Shown piece after piece: positions 7,760-17,206 of a stretch of DNA of 24,853 bases. The position numbers and the translations under genes were made by a program. The notes under the pieces were generated by a model. It was given only the letters and a program-made list of their open reading frames with translations. It was not told the origin of the DNA and searched no databases. How positions within the stretch are numbered: the stretch's first letter is position 1; the number at the start of each line of letters is the position of its first letter. Origin of the DNA: Piscirickettsiaceae bacterium (GTDB lineage: Bacteria > Pseudomonadota > Gammaproteobacteria > Nitrosococcales > Methylophagaceae); contig JABGUA010000054.1 of assembly GCA_018646825.1 (NCBI GenBank), positions 1 through 24,853 of the forward strand. Direction: 5' to 3'.

Positions 7760-8773
7760 GTGACCGACCCACAAAACTTGCCCTTGCGTCCGCTTTACCC
7801 CGAACTCACGCCTTACGCTAGCGCCTTCCTTGATATTCCTGCCATAGACGACTTGAGTGCCCACCAGGTCTATTTTGAATGTTGTGGTAACCCCGAAGGC
7901 ATACCTGTCATCTATCTACATGGCGGCCCGGGATCTGCTTGTCGTCCTCAGCACCGTCGTTATTTTAACCCTGACAAATATCATATTATTTTGTTTGATC
8001 AACGTGGATGTGGTCGTTCTCTGCCTCTCGGAGAATTATCGCGGAATACAACGCAAGATTTAATTCATGACATGGAAACCATCCGCCAAAAATTAGGTAT
8101 CGATAAATGGTTGATTTTCGGTGGTTCCTGGGGCTCAACGCTTGGGATTTGTTATTCCCGGGAACATTCAAGTCATGTTCTAGCAATGGTTTTACGTGGT
8201 GTATTTTTAGGCCGCCAGCAAGATATCGAATGGGTTTACAACAAAGATGGCGCAGCACAATTATTCCCATCACAATGGCAATCTTTAATGCATTGTTTAA
8301 ACCCAATACAGCAAATGGCCCCTCTTTCTGCTTTTATGTCGGCATTACAATCTACTGAACCAGAGCAGCGCTTAGCTATGGCCACTTCCTTAAATGATTG
8401 GCAAAGTGCCATTGGCCGACTCGAACAACAAAACAAATCGGCAATGCTTATTGATGAAGCACAATTAATGGCGCATTTTAAAATTCAGCTCCATTACGCG
8501 TTGAATCAATGCTTCATTTCAGACAGACCCTTGCTCAGTGACCTCGACGCATTAAGGCTCTTACCAACTTGGCTTATTCAAGGCCAATATGATTTAGTTT
8601 GCCCAACACAACAATCTTGGGCTTTACATCAAGCGTTACCTCACAGCAAATTGACGATGATTCATCTTGCGGGTCATGCAGCAAATGAAGACAGTGTTGT
8701 CGATGCTCTAGTCTCCACCACAGATGAAATAGCGGCACAGTTTGCATCTTTAACAACATTGTTCGCAAAATGA
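7760..8773 (+). CDS. pip: Proline iminopeptidase (alpha/beta hydrolase, peptidase S33)
   Basis: A 337-residue enzyme that removes N-terminal proline from peptides. It shows the oxyanion-hole HGGPG at 54-58, FDQRGCGRS, the nucleophile elbow GGSWGS (Ser123), Asp278 in GQYDLVCP and His306 in LAGHAANE, giving a complete catalytic triad. The usual family opening LRxLYPxLxPY is found at residues 9-19, supporting the GTG start at 7760 even though no strong Shine-Dalgarno sequence precedes it. It is about 20 residues longer than typical members. It overlaps dtd by ATGA, so the two form a coupled pair. Proteins of this family can have other hydrolase activities, but the motif set is typical of Pip. 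Confidence 0.9.
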   Translation: MTDPQNLPLRPLYPELTPYASAFLDIPAIDDLSAHQVYFECCGNPEGIPVIYLHGGPGSACRPQHRRYFNPDKYHIILFDQRGCGRSLPLGELSRNTTQDLIHDMETIRQKLGIDKWLIFGGSWGSTLGICYSREHSSHVLAMVLRGVFLGRQQDIEWVYNKDGAAQLFPSQWQSLMHCLNPIQQMAPLSAFMSALQSTEPEQRLAMATSLNDWQSAIGRLEQQNKSAMLIDEAQLMAHFKIQLHYALNQCFISDRPLLSDLDALRLLPTWLIQGQYDLVCPTQQSWALHQALPHSKLTMIHLAGHAANEDSVVDALVSTTDEIAAQFASLTTLFAK

Positions 8774-9210
8774 TTGGTTTAATACAGCGTGTTAAAACAG
8801 GGTCGGTGGCTGTAAATAGCAATGAAATTGCCCGTATTGGACAAGGCCTCTTAGTATTGGTTGGTATTGAGCCTAGCGATACACCAAGCCAAGCAGACCG
8901 TCTATTACAACGTATATTAGGCTACCGTATTTTTGAAGATTCAGCCGGTAAAATGAATTTATCTTTACAAGATATCGCCGGTGGTTTGTTACTCGTTCCC
9001 CAGTTTACGCTAGCTGCGAACACCCAAAAAGGGATGCGGCCTAGTTTTACGAGTGCGGCATCGCCTGAACTTGGCGAAAGACTATTTGATTATTTATGCC
9101 TGCAAGCGCACCAACAGCATAACAATGTCGCAATAGGTCAATTTGGTGCTGATATGCAAGTGTCTTTAATTAATGACGGTCCTGCTACTTTTTGGCTACA
9201 AGTACCTTAA
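8770..9210 (+). CDS. dtd: D-aminoacyl-tRNA deacylase
   Basis: A 146-residue homodimeric proofreading enzyme that frees tRNA from D-amino acids (and glycine mischarged on tRNA-Ala). It starts IGLIQRVKTGSVAVN as usual and ends with the cross-subunit Gly-cisPro motif NDGPATFWLQ (Gly137-Pro138). The other active-site motif reads PQFTLAANTQKGMRPSF with Thr80; E. coli has Ser rather than Pro at its first position. The ATG lies inside the pip stop (ATGA), giving translational coupling. Its stop is only 11 bases from the end of the convergent c-di-GMP gene, with no terminator hairpin between. Confidence 0.95.
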   Translation: MIGLIQRVKTGSVAVNSNEIARIGQGLLVLVGIEPSDTPSQADRLLQRILGYRIFEDSAGKMNLSLQDIAGGLLLVPQFTLAANTQKGMRPSFTSAASPELGERLFDYLCLQAHQQHNNVAIGQFGADMQVSLINDGPATFWLQVP

Positions 9211-9221
9211 AATTTGGCAGC

Positions 9222-12200
9222 TTAATGTGCCACTGCAATTTTCTTGTTCTGAACTAAACTTTCAAACGCTTCAAAATTCAATGGCCGACTAAAGAAATAG
9301 CCCTGCCCTCGCTGACATTGACGTTGTTGTAAAAACCTTAATTGCTCGAGGGTTTCGATTCCCTCTGCAACAACCTCTAACTGCAAGTGACCTGACATTG
9401 CTAATATCGCATCGACAATCGCGGCATCATCGCCTTCGTGGGTAACATCGTCAATAAAGCTTTTATCAATTTTGAGTACATTTAATGGGAATTTTTTTAA
9501 GTAAGATAAAGAGGAGTAACCCGTTCCAAAATCATCTATCGCTAATGTCACACCTAGCTCACTCAATTCAGATAATGTCTTAATAGCTAGGTTAGTATCT
9601 TCCATTAAAATACTTTCTGTTATTTCAAGCTCCAGGTTAGCTGCTGGCATGCCAGTTCGTTCTAGTACATTTCTCACATAAACAGCTAAGGGTGCAGCCC
9701 CTTTAAATTGTCGACCCGACAAGTTAACCGCAATTTTAAAATCGGGGTCTAACTTATCTCGCAATGACATATAGGCCTCACAGGCCTGGAACAATACTTG
9801 TTCACCCACTGTAACAATCAACCCCGTATCTTCTAAGATAGGGATAAATTCAATCGGTGACACTTCGCCCCACTGCTGACTTTGCCAGCGTAATAGTACT
9901 TCAGCTCCAATAATTTTATTATTGCCAATATCAATTTGCGGTTGGAAGTGCAGATAAAAATCTTGCTCCTCTACTGCACGCCGTAAACTCGTTTCCATTG
10001 CCAAACGATGGGCTGCCTGTGCATTCATTTCAGCCGAATAAAACTGGAAATTATTCCGGCCGGTATTTTTTGCATGGTACATTGCTGCGTCAGCATTCCT
10101 AACAAGTACATCCACATCGCGGCCATCAGCAGGATATAGACTAACCCCAATACTCGGGCTGACATTGACTTCTGTCGTGCCCAATATATAACTCTTGCTG
10201 ACTGAAGAAATGACTTTCTCAGCTATTTTGGCAACATACTGGACAGACTGAATATCTTCCAATATTAAAGTAAACTCATCGCCGCCTAAACGTGCAACAG
10301 TATCACCTTCTCGTACACATGCTTTTAGCCTTTTTGCCACTTCGCACAGTAACTGGTCACCCGCTTTATGGCCTAATGAATCATTGATATGTTTAAAATG
10401 ATCTAAATCCAAAAAGAAGATGGCCAAGCGCTTTGTGTTTCGCCGGGCCTTGTGTATCGCATGCATTAACCGGTCATTAAAGACACTCCGGTTTGGTAAC
10501 TTTGTTAAGGCGTCTAAGTTTGCCAAATCTCGGAGGTTTTGATGATCCTCTCGTTGCTTAGTAATATCTTCAAAAATCCAAATCGTGCCTTCTTGTGGTT
10601 GGCCTGGAGAAACTGCTTTAGTCCACAAGCCGCACCAGAAAATATCCCCGTTCTTTTTAGCAAACTGGACATCACCTTCAAATGTATCCCCTTCTTCTAA
10701 GCGACTAAAAACAGCCGAGGCTAGCTCATCAAATACCGTCTCATCAGCACACAGGTAACGCGTGCTATTCCCTATGATTTCTTCTTTACTATAACCAAAT
10801 ATTTCTTCAAATTTATGATTCACACGCAGTAACTGTCGATCCTTCATAAAGGCAATGCCAACCATAGCATTTTCTAAAATGGTATCTAATTCAGAGCTGG
10901 ACCGTATTAACTTACGTTCTGTTTGTTTCCATTCTGTCACATCCGATAAAACACAAACAAAATGTTGATCTGCTTGGTCAGAAATTTCGCTTAATGATAG
11001 CCACATTGAAAAAGGCTGCTCGTTATAATCTAAGCCCTTAAACTCCTTGGTTTTCTCTTGCTTTTCTAACAAGGCGGTAATACTTGTTACTTGTTCGCTT
11101 TGTTCAAAAAAACGTGTAAATGGCTCTCCAAGTAGTTTTTCTTAATCCGCCTTTAATACCTGTTCAGCATATGGGTTGATAGAGGCTATAACTCCTTCAG
11201 CATTAAGTGTAATAATTGCTTCAGGTACACCATTTAAGATTGTTCTTAGTTGCACTTCCTGCTGCTGTAGCGATTGTTTCGTAGCATCTAGGTCTTCTAT
11301 CAAAACCTGAGTTGTACTAGCAAACTGGTTGAAATCTGTCGCTAATGAAGTAAATTCATCGATATAATCAGTACGATCAAGCCGAGTCTCAAACCGCTTT
11401 GACGATAGGGCATGCATTGCACTCCTAACATCTTCAAAAGGCTCATTAATACGCCTATAAATATTTGAAATAAACTTAATCACTACTAACGCTGCCAACA
11501 ACATTAAAACGACTAAAACCCACCGAGTTTTATCGGCAATAGAAATTGCGTTGTTGATGTCCACCATACTTTGTTGACGAATTAAGTGTGATAGTTCATC
11601 CAAGCCTTGTATTAAGTCACTGAGTGCTACTGTCGATTTTTGTTGGGCAAAAATGAGTTTAGTTTCATCGCTTAATTTCTGAGATTACAACTGATAGAGT
11701 GAGGTATTCCCCTCTATTGCAGCCACTTTCATCCTTTGGACATCGTTCGCTATTTTCCTTAAAATTACCGTCGTTGCTGGTCCAGAGCCTACAGCACTCT
11801 TCAGCGTCATCATATCGGCTGGAAAATCGCTAGTTACTCGTTTTATTTCCGTGGCTATGCTACTTAAACTGCTTTCTGTTTGCTTTTTCTGTTGTAGCTT
11901 AAGTATCAAATTATTCAATGTCACCATATCTAATGCGAGTGTCTTTGAAGCAACAGATAGCTTTCTCTGGTTGGTTACATTGTTGCCTGGCGCTTTCTCT
12001 ACCTGTGTTGGTAACAGCAATAACGCAGCGTTAACTTCACTACGACTATTTTCAAAGTCAGCCATCTTTTTTTCTATGGCTAGATTAGTCGTTCGTCGTT
12101 TTATCATACTCGCCAATAACTGATCATCAACCTTTAAAAATTGCTGATAACCCTCACGAAACTGCTCCGCAGCTTGTTTCGTCTCACCCTCTTTTAATGA

Positions 12201-12506
12201 GGCCGGCAAGTTTTGCCAATGTGCTTTAAAACTCTGTTCTAGTTCTTGCCTTGCGCTGTCTTTTTCTTCCGTATCGAGTAAATTTGAGACTAATAAGTAT
12301 TTTTCTTGTGTTGCTAAGGTCGTGGCCAAATTACTAATATTATGACTCAAACCTTCCACAGGAATCACTTTTTCGGTCAACTCTTGTTGCGTATTAGAAA
12401 ATAGAAAATTGGTATAAATGCCGGCCATCGCCATCAAGACAATAGCGAATACTGTCCCGACTGACCAAAGTTGTAATAGCTGCTTTATACTGCTTACTTT
12501 AAACAC
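9222..12506 (-). pseudogene. Membrane PAS-GGDEF-EAL c-di-GMP enzyme gene with two in-frame TAA codons
   Basis: One reading frame of 1095 codons, counting both internal stops and the final one, encodes a sensor that would make or break cyclic di-GMP. It is interrupted by TAA at 11685-11687 (codon 274) and at 11142-11144 (codon 455); both flanking segments stay in the same frame and read as protein. Domain order: TM1 about 13-36, helical periplasmic sensor to about 325, TM2 about 329-347, HAMP, PAS about 421-530 (split by the second TAA), PAS about 540-650, GGDEF (motif 741-745, inhibitory-site RxxD five residues before) and EAL (EVL at 869-871, with DDFGTGYSS, AEGIE and QGYFFSRP intact). TTG codons at 11603 and 11072 could restart translation but lack evident ribosome sites. 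It follows ccoS by 6 bases. Recent nonsense mutations or sequence errors both fit. Confidence 0.85.
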
Positions 12507-12512
12507 GTGACG

Positions 12513-12698
12513 TTAATCATCCTTTTTATTATCCACTTGCTTTTGTTCAGGAACCTCATCCTCATCGTCCATTAATACACGGCTTGCAGCACCATCCATA
12601 TCATCATATTGACCACTTCTAACAGCCCAGATAAAAACAGCTACGCCAAGCACACCTAGTATCAGCATGCCGGGTAATAAACCATAAATAACTTCCAT
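12513..12698 (-). CDS. ccoS: cbb3 oxidase assembly protein CcoS
   Basis: A 61-residue single-pass membrane protein. MEVIYGLLPGMLILGVLGVAVFIWAVRSGQYDDMDG is the standard FixS/CcoS layout: an N-terminal transmembrane segment (about 4-26), then the conserved W-RSGQYDD-D patch and a variable acidic tail. CcoS is needed for cofactor insertion into CcoN. It begins 4 bases after the ccoI stop, as in most cco clusters, and ends 6 bases before the c-di-GMP gene. Confidence 0.93.
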   Translation of the reverse strand: MEVIYGLLPGMLILGVLGVAVFIWAVRSGQYDDMDGAASRVLMDDEDEVPEQKQVDNKKDD

Positions 12699-12702
12699 TA
12701 AG

Positions 12703-15144
12703 TCACCCTTTCAGACACGTTTGTATCCTGCTTGCATTGGCAATAACCAGTAAAGAACTGATTGGCATTGTAATCGCTGCAACCAATGGATTAATTAGGG
12801 CCATCATGGCTAACGGCACCATAATCATGTTATAAATCAATGATATGACCATATTTTGTTTGATTACGCTCATCGTCTTATCAGCGATTTTCTTAGCCGT
12901 TAATAATGTCGTTAACTTATTCTGAGTTAACACAATATCAGCGCCTTCAACGGACATTCCTGTGCCTGATGCCAAAGCAATACCGACATCAGCCTGGATC
13001 AAGGCTGCAGCATCGTTAACACCATCTCCGACCATGGCTATGATTGCTCCTTGCTGTTGCATGTCATTAATCGCCCTCACTTTTTGCTGTGGTAGCATGT
13101 CTGCTTGATATTTTATCTGGCCTAAGTTTACCGCTATGGCTTCGACAACACGTGCTCTATCGCCGCTTAAAATTTCTATACCAAGCCCATTTTTTTGTAA
13201 TGTGTTTATTGTTGCTACCGCATCTACCCTCAATCTATCACTAAATCCCATCATGCCAGAAACCTGATTATCTTCAACGATAAATATCACGCTAATCCCT
13301 TCTCGTTCACACTTTAGAACAATTTCCAGCCATTTTTGTGCCAGATCAATACTTTGCTCTCTTAAATAGGCTTCTGTACCCATTAAATAACGACGCTGGT
13401 CAATATCAGCACTGACGCCTCTCCCTGGATAAACTTTAAAGTTAGATGCTGGCAATAAAGTCATTTCTCCTTTTCGTGCCGCAGCAACAATTGCTTTGCC
13501 AATGGGATGCTCGGAATATGCTTCTATGGAAGCTGATATTTGTAATAATTCTTCATCGGTTATTACCCCACCTGTATGGATAGACACAATCTCTAACCTG
13601 CCTTCGGTTAATGTCCCTGTCTTGTCGAATACCATGTGGTCTACTTTGGCCAACTGCTCTAATGCTGCACCTTTTTTTAAAATAATACCTACTCTTGCTG
13701 CTACCCCAGTCGCCACTGCGACTGACATCGGTGTTGCAAGACCCAGTGCACATGGACAAGTAATGATCAAAACAGATGTCGCTGCAAGCAAGGCTTTTTC
13801 AAAATCAGTCTGGTACCAAAATAAGAAAGTGATGACTGCTAAGCTTAATGTTATGAGTACAAACCAAGGTACAATTTTATCTGCAAGCGCCTGAATCGGT
13901 GCTTTATCTTGTTGTGCTTGAGTCATCAATGCCAGCATTTTTGCCAAAGCCGTTTGTGTCAACACTTGCTCTACTTCAACAGTTAATGCACCTTCAGTAT
14001 TAATGCTACCTGCTATTACCTTATCGCCACTCAGTTTAGCTACAGGAACAGACTCACCGGTTAACATTGACTCATCAATCGCACTTTCGCCTAAAATAAT
14101 TTTGCCATCGACGGGGACTTTTTCACCGGGTTTGATCAGTACGCAATCACCCACCTTGACCTGCTTAATAGATGTAATTTCATTATTTCCATCACGGATG
14201 ACAGTCGCTAGTTTGGGTTGTAGTGTCATCATTCTATGGGTGTCGGATAAGGCTTTTTTTCTAGATGCAGCCTCAATATAACGACCTAATAAAATGACGA
14301 ATAAAAAGTTAACAACAGTATCGAAATAAATATGGCCTTGGCCACTTGCTGACAACAGCACATAACTTGAATATGCGTAAGTGACTGTCGCTCCAATACT
14401 AATCGGCAGGTCCATCGTCAGCTGGCCTTGGCTAAGACCGCGTATTGCTTGCTTTAAGAATGGATAGCCTGAATACAGCAATGTTGGCGTGGCAATGATA
14501 AAACTGATCCAATAAAACCAATTTTTAAACTCTCCTTGATCCGCGCCAGAATACAAGGCGATTGAGACCCAAAGCATGTTCATCATTGCAAAACCAGCAA
14601 ATGTCATTCGATAGAGCAAGTTCCTGTGTGCCTTTACTTCTTGCTGCTCAGCAATATCACTATCAAACGGGATAGCTTGATACCCTATACTTTGTAACTG
14701 TTTGAAGATGACGGAGAGTTTTATTTTTTGTGACTGCCAGCTAACCTTAAGCCGTTTAGTCGTAAAATTAACTTGGACTGATTCAACGCCTACTAACTTA
14801 CCCAATGACTTTTCTATTAACCAAACACAGGCTGCGCAGTGAATACTGTCAACTAATAGATCAATATGGCTAATGCCGTTTTCCGTTGCGACGCAATCAG
14901 CTTGTACTTCAGGGAGATCATAAAATGACACGCTATCGTGTTCAAAATTAGTACTGGGCGGTGTTAATGTTTGAGCATCAGGTGTTTTTTGATAAAAACT
15001 TGCTAAGCCGCCATCGTGAATAGCCTGACAGACACTTTGGCAACCTAGGCAGCAAAATGCTTTTTCAGTTTGTCCGATAATGGCCGTATACGTTGATTCT
15101 GGTTGTAGATCTAAACCACAGTGATAGCAGGCGTCTGACATCAT
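12703..15144 (-). CDS. ccoI: Copper-transporting P1B-type ATPase CcoI (FixI)
   Basis: An 813-residue inner-membrane pump that exports Cu(I) for assembly of the CcoN heme-copper site. The N-terminus carries a Cys-rich segment (CYHC at 6-9 and CCLGCQSVC at 31-39) typical of FixI. An HMA domain with CAAC follows at 103-106. The membrane copper motif CPCALG lies near residues 464-469, the phosphorylation motif DKTGTLT near 506 and the hinge GDGVNDAA near 704. Length is usual for CcoI. Two adjacent ATGs (15144 and 15141) could serve as start; the gene starts 4 bases after ccoH ends. Position between ccoH and ccoS supports CcoI over the general copper exporter CopA. Confidence 0.95.
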   Translation of the reverse strand: MMSDACYHCGLDLQPESTYTAIIGQTEKAFCCLGCQSVCQAIHDGGLASFYQKTPDAQTLTPPSTNFEHDSVSFYDLPEVQADCVATENGISHIDLLVDSIHCAACVWLIEKSLGKLVGVESVQVNFTTKRLKVSWQSQKIKLSVIFKQLQSIGYQAIPFDSDIAEQQEVKAHRNLLYRMTFAGFAMMNMLWVSIALYSGADQGEFKNWFYWISFIIATPTLLYSGYPFLKQAIRGLSQGQLTMDLPISIGATVTYAYSSYVLLSASGQGHIYFDTVVNFLFVILLGRYIEAASRKKALSDTHRMMTLQPKLATVIRDGNNEITSIKQVKVGDCVLIKPGEKVPVDGKIILGESAIDESMLTGESVPVAKLSGDKVIAGSINTEGALTVEVEQVLTQTALAKMLALMTQAQQDKAPIQALADKIVPWFVLITLSLAVITFLFWYQTDFEKALLAATSVLIITCPCALGLATPMSVAVATGVAARVGIILKKGAALEQLAKVDHMVFDKTGTLTEGRLEIVSIHTGGVITDEELLQISASIEAYSEHPIGKAIVAAARKGEMTLLPASNFKVYPGRGVSADIDQRRYLMGTEAYLREQSIDLAQKWLEIVLKCEREGISVIFIVEDNQVSGMMGFSDRLRVDAVATINTLQKNGLGIEILSGDRARVVEAIAVNLGQIKYQADMLPQQKVRAINDMQQQGAIIAMVGDGVNDAAALIQADVGIALASGTGMSVEGADIVLTQNKLTTLLTAKKIADKTMSVIKQNMVISLIYNMIMVPLAMMALINPLVAAITMPISSLLVIANASRIQTCLKG

Positions 15145-15148
15145 CCCA

Positions 15149-15649
15149 TTAAGGTAACACGGTCAAACGTTTTGTTAATAACAAGCGTTTATCATCTTGT
15201 TTTACTTCGACAATTACATCCCAGCTTCCTGCTAAAGGAAATGCAATATCCGTCGTATATAGCCCAGCTTGCTGCCCCATCATATTAGTTTCAAAATCTG
15301 CATTGGCATCCGATGGTCTATAAGCATGAAAAGTTATAGCCGTAATCTCAACAGATTGTGCTTCACTACCCTGAATCACAACATCATAACTTTGGGTTTG
15401 ATTAACCTTTATTTCCTGTGGCGCTATCAATACGCCAGTCCATTTGAGTTGTTTTTTTTGTTGGGCTTTTCTTAGTGTCTCTTCATAGCGTTCACCACGC
15501 TCATAAAAATCACTTGATACCAAATCTGGCGCTTCTTTAAACGCTAAATAGATGAAAGTGACATTGCCCATTAAAAAGACTGTAAAGCACAATATCAGGC
15601 CAATAACCCATGGGTTTTTCATTGCCGATTTATTTCGTTGGGAAATCAT
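15149..15649 (-). CDS. ccoH: cbb3 oxidase assembly/stability protein CcoH (FixH)
   Basis: A 166-residue membrane-anchored protein. A single transmembrane helix (about residues 13-35) is followed by a periplasmic beta-rich domain of the FixH type: SSDFYERGERYEETLRKAQQ then a segment ending GSWDVIVEVKQDDKRLLLTKR. It is needed for assembly or stability of the oxidase complex. It lies 12 bases after ccoG and 4 before ccoI. An internal ATG at residue 10 (AMKNPWVIG) is an alternative start; I keep the first because nothing contradicts it. Confidence 0.9.
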   Translation of the reverse strand: MISQRNKSAMKNPWVIGLILCFTVFLMGNVTFIYLAFKEAPDLVSSDFYERGERYEETLRKAQQKKQLKWTGVLIAPQEIKVNQTQSYDVVIQGSEAQSVEITAITFHAYRPSDANADFETNMMGQQAGLYTTDIAFPLAGSWDVIVEVKQDDKRLLLTKRLTVLP

Positions 15650-15661
15650 TATTCAGTCACT

Positions 15662-17083
15662 TTAGTGTTTTGGTGCCAAAAACATACTTTGATAGATTAG
15701 GTCGATATCTGGTTGGTTCTGCACTTTACCAATAAAGGTAAGAGGCGTGATATCAGATTGTATTCTTGATTCTGGCAACCGTACAAAAACAGTAATTGCC
15801 ATCACTTTCCCTGGTTCTATTGATCGTGCTTCAGCCTGATGCAATGTTGCACCTTCTATTCCTGTTATACCAAATTGCACTGTCATTGCTTGCTGTGTTT
15901 TATTCAATAATTTCAAAACATATTTATTCTGTATTGCCCCATCACTCAACCGGACAAATAACGGCTGCCGTTCATGCAACACATTAAATTCTGCTGGAGA
16001 TAAACCGCTAAGCCCTGAAACAATTCCAGACAATGCCAGTAACATAATCAGTGTATAAACCAATACTCTTGGCCGTTTATAATAGGCTACTGGCTCCGCA
16101 TCATCATGTATTTCCTTATGAGATGCATAGCGTATTAGTCCCGTTGACTGATTCGTTTTGGTCATAATGTCATCACAAGCATCGATACAAAGACCGCAAG
16201 TAATACAGCCAAGCTGTTGCCCTTGTCGAATATCAATCCCTGTTGGGCATACTGCCACGCACAATTTGCAATCAACGCAACTCCCATTATCTTGCCTTGG
16301 CTGGCTTTTTCTCAATTTGGCTCGCGGCTCGCCGCGTTGGACATCATAGTGCGGGAGAATTGTATCTTGATCGACCATTACACTTTGTATACGTGCATAT
16401 GGACATAACCAAAGACACACTTGTTCGCGCATAAAGCCAGCAAGGATATAAGTCCCCGTGGTGAAAACACCCAATGCAATCCATGCTGGCATTGCCGCCT
16501 CTAATGTAAGGTAGTCATGCCATAATTGGAATGCGTCTGTAAACCAAGCCGTAAATGAAATGCCTGTTAACATGGCAACCACTAACCACAAACCATGTTT
16601 CATTGTTTTTCGCTTCAGTTTATTTAAGGTCCAAGGCGAGGCATTAAACTTACTTGATTTGCTGGGCGTCTCCCCTTCACATTTTCCTTCTATGAAAGTA
16701 AATATATCTGTCCAAACTGTCTGGAAACAAAAATAACCGCAAAAAACACGACCCGCGACACTGGTGACGACCGCTAATAAAATAGCAAAAAAAACTAGCG
16801 TCAACGCCAACATCCAAATATCTTGCGGGTAAACGGTAATATCAAAGAAGTGATATTGCCGGTTTGGGAGATCAAATAAAATTGCCTGTTGGCCATTCCA
16901 CCGTATATAAGGACCGAGAAAGAAAGGTAACCATGTCAACATGCCTAACCATTTTAATGTTCTAAAACGGCCGGTTAGCCGTTTAGCAACTATTTTTTGT
17001 CCACCCGTATTCAGTTGCCAATCTGCCGCTTGAAGGTAAATATCTTCTGTTTTTCTTTGTTCTTTTTGCCCTAATTCACTCAC
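15662..17083 (-). CDS. ccoG: cbb3 oxidase assembly ferredoxin-like protein CcoG (FixG/RdxA)
   Basis: A 473-residue membrane protein with several transmembrane segments in the first two thirds (for example WLGMLTWLPFFLGPYIRW and the YFCFQTVWTD region) and two 4Fe-4S motifs: CxxCxxCxxxCP near residues 266-277 and CITCGLCIDACD near 292-303. A C-terminal Ig-like periplasmic domain follows. Family members have cupric reductase activity that feeds Cu(I) to the assembly pathway. The start is a GTG at 17083, preceded by AGGTAAGG. A 123-base gap separates it from ccoP, so it may be transcribed separately, though I see no clear promoter there. Confidence 0.94.
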   Translation of the reverse strand: MSELGQKEQRKTEDIYLQAADWQLNTGGQKIVAKRLTGRFRTLKWLGMLTWLPFFLGPYIRWNGQQAILFDLPNRQYHFFDITVYPQDIWMLALTLVFFAILLAVVTSVAGRVFCGYFCFQTVWTDIFTFIEGKCEGETPSKSSKFNASPWTLNKLKRKTMKHGLWLVVAMLTGISFTAWFTDAFQLWHDYLTLEAAMPAWIALGVFTTGTYILAGFMREQVCLWLCPYARIQSVMVDQDTILPHYDVQRGEPRAKLRKSQPRQDNGSCVDCKLCVAVCPTGIDIRQGQQLGCITCGLCIDACDDIMTKTNQSTGLIRYASHKEIHDDAEPVAYYKRPRVLVYTLIMLLALSGIVSGLSGLSPAEFNVLHERQPLFVRLSDGAIQNKYVLKLLNKTQQAMTVQFGITGIEGATLHQAEARSIEPGKVMAITVFVRLPESRIQSDITPLTFIGKVQNQPDIDLIYQSMFLAPKH

Positions 17084-17206
17084 GTGCCTTACCTAGGCCA
17101 TAGACATCTCATCTTGCGATGGGCTGTGGCTAATTGTCTTAAATTTGGTTCGTATTTTGACGCTTGCAAAGCAGCTATTGTTCCTTACTAAGCAAATGAA
17201 TTGCAG

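Noticed and set aside
11142..11687. Recoding of TAA as a sense codon
   Set aside because: Many other genes here end normally at TAA (for example sucC, sucD, glnB, cmk) with tight neighbours, so a genome-wide reassignment is not credible.
13496..13894. 132-codon open frame on the plus strand
   Set aside because: Antisense to the ccoI phosphorylation and membrane domains; no ribosome site and no recognisable protein.
17084..17206. Gap between ccoP and ccoG as a promoter or small-RNA site
   Set aside because: I found only a 4-bp stem and no consistent -35/-10 pair or FNR-type palindrome.
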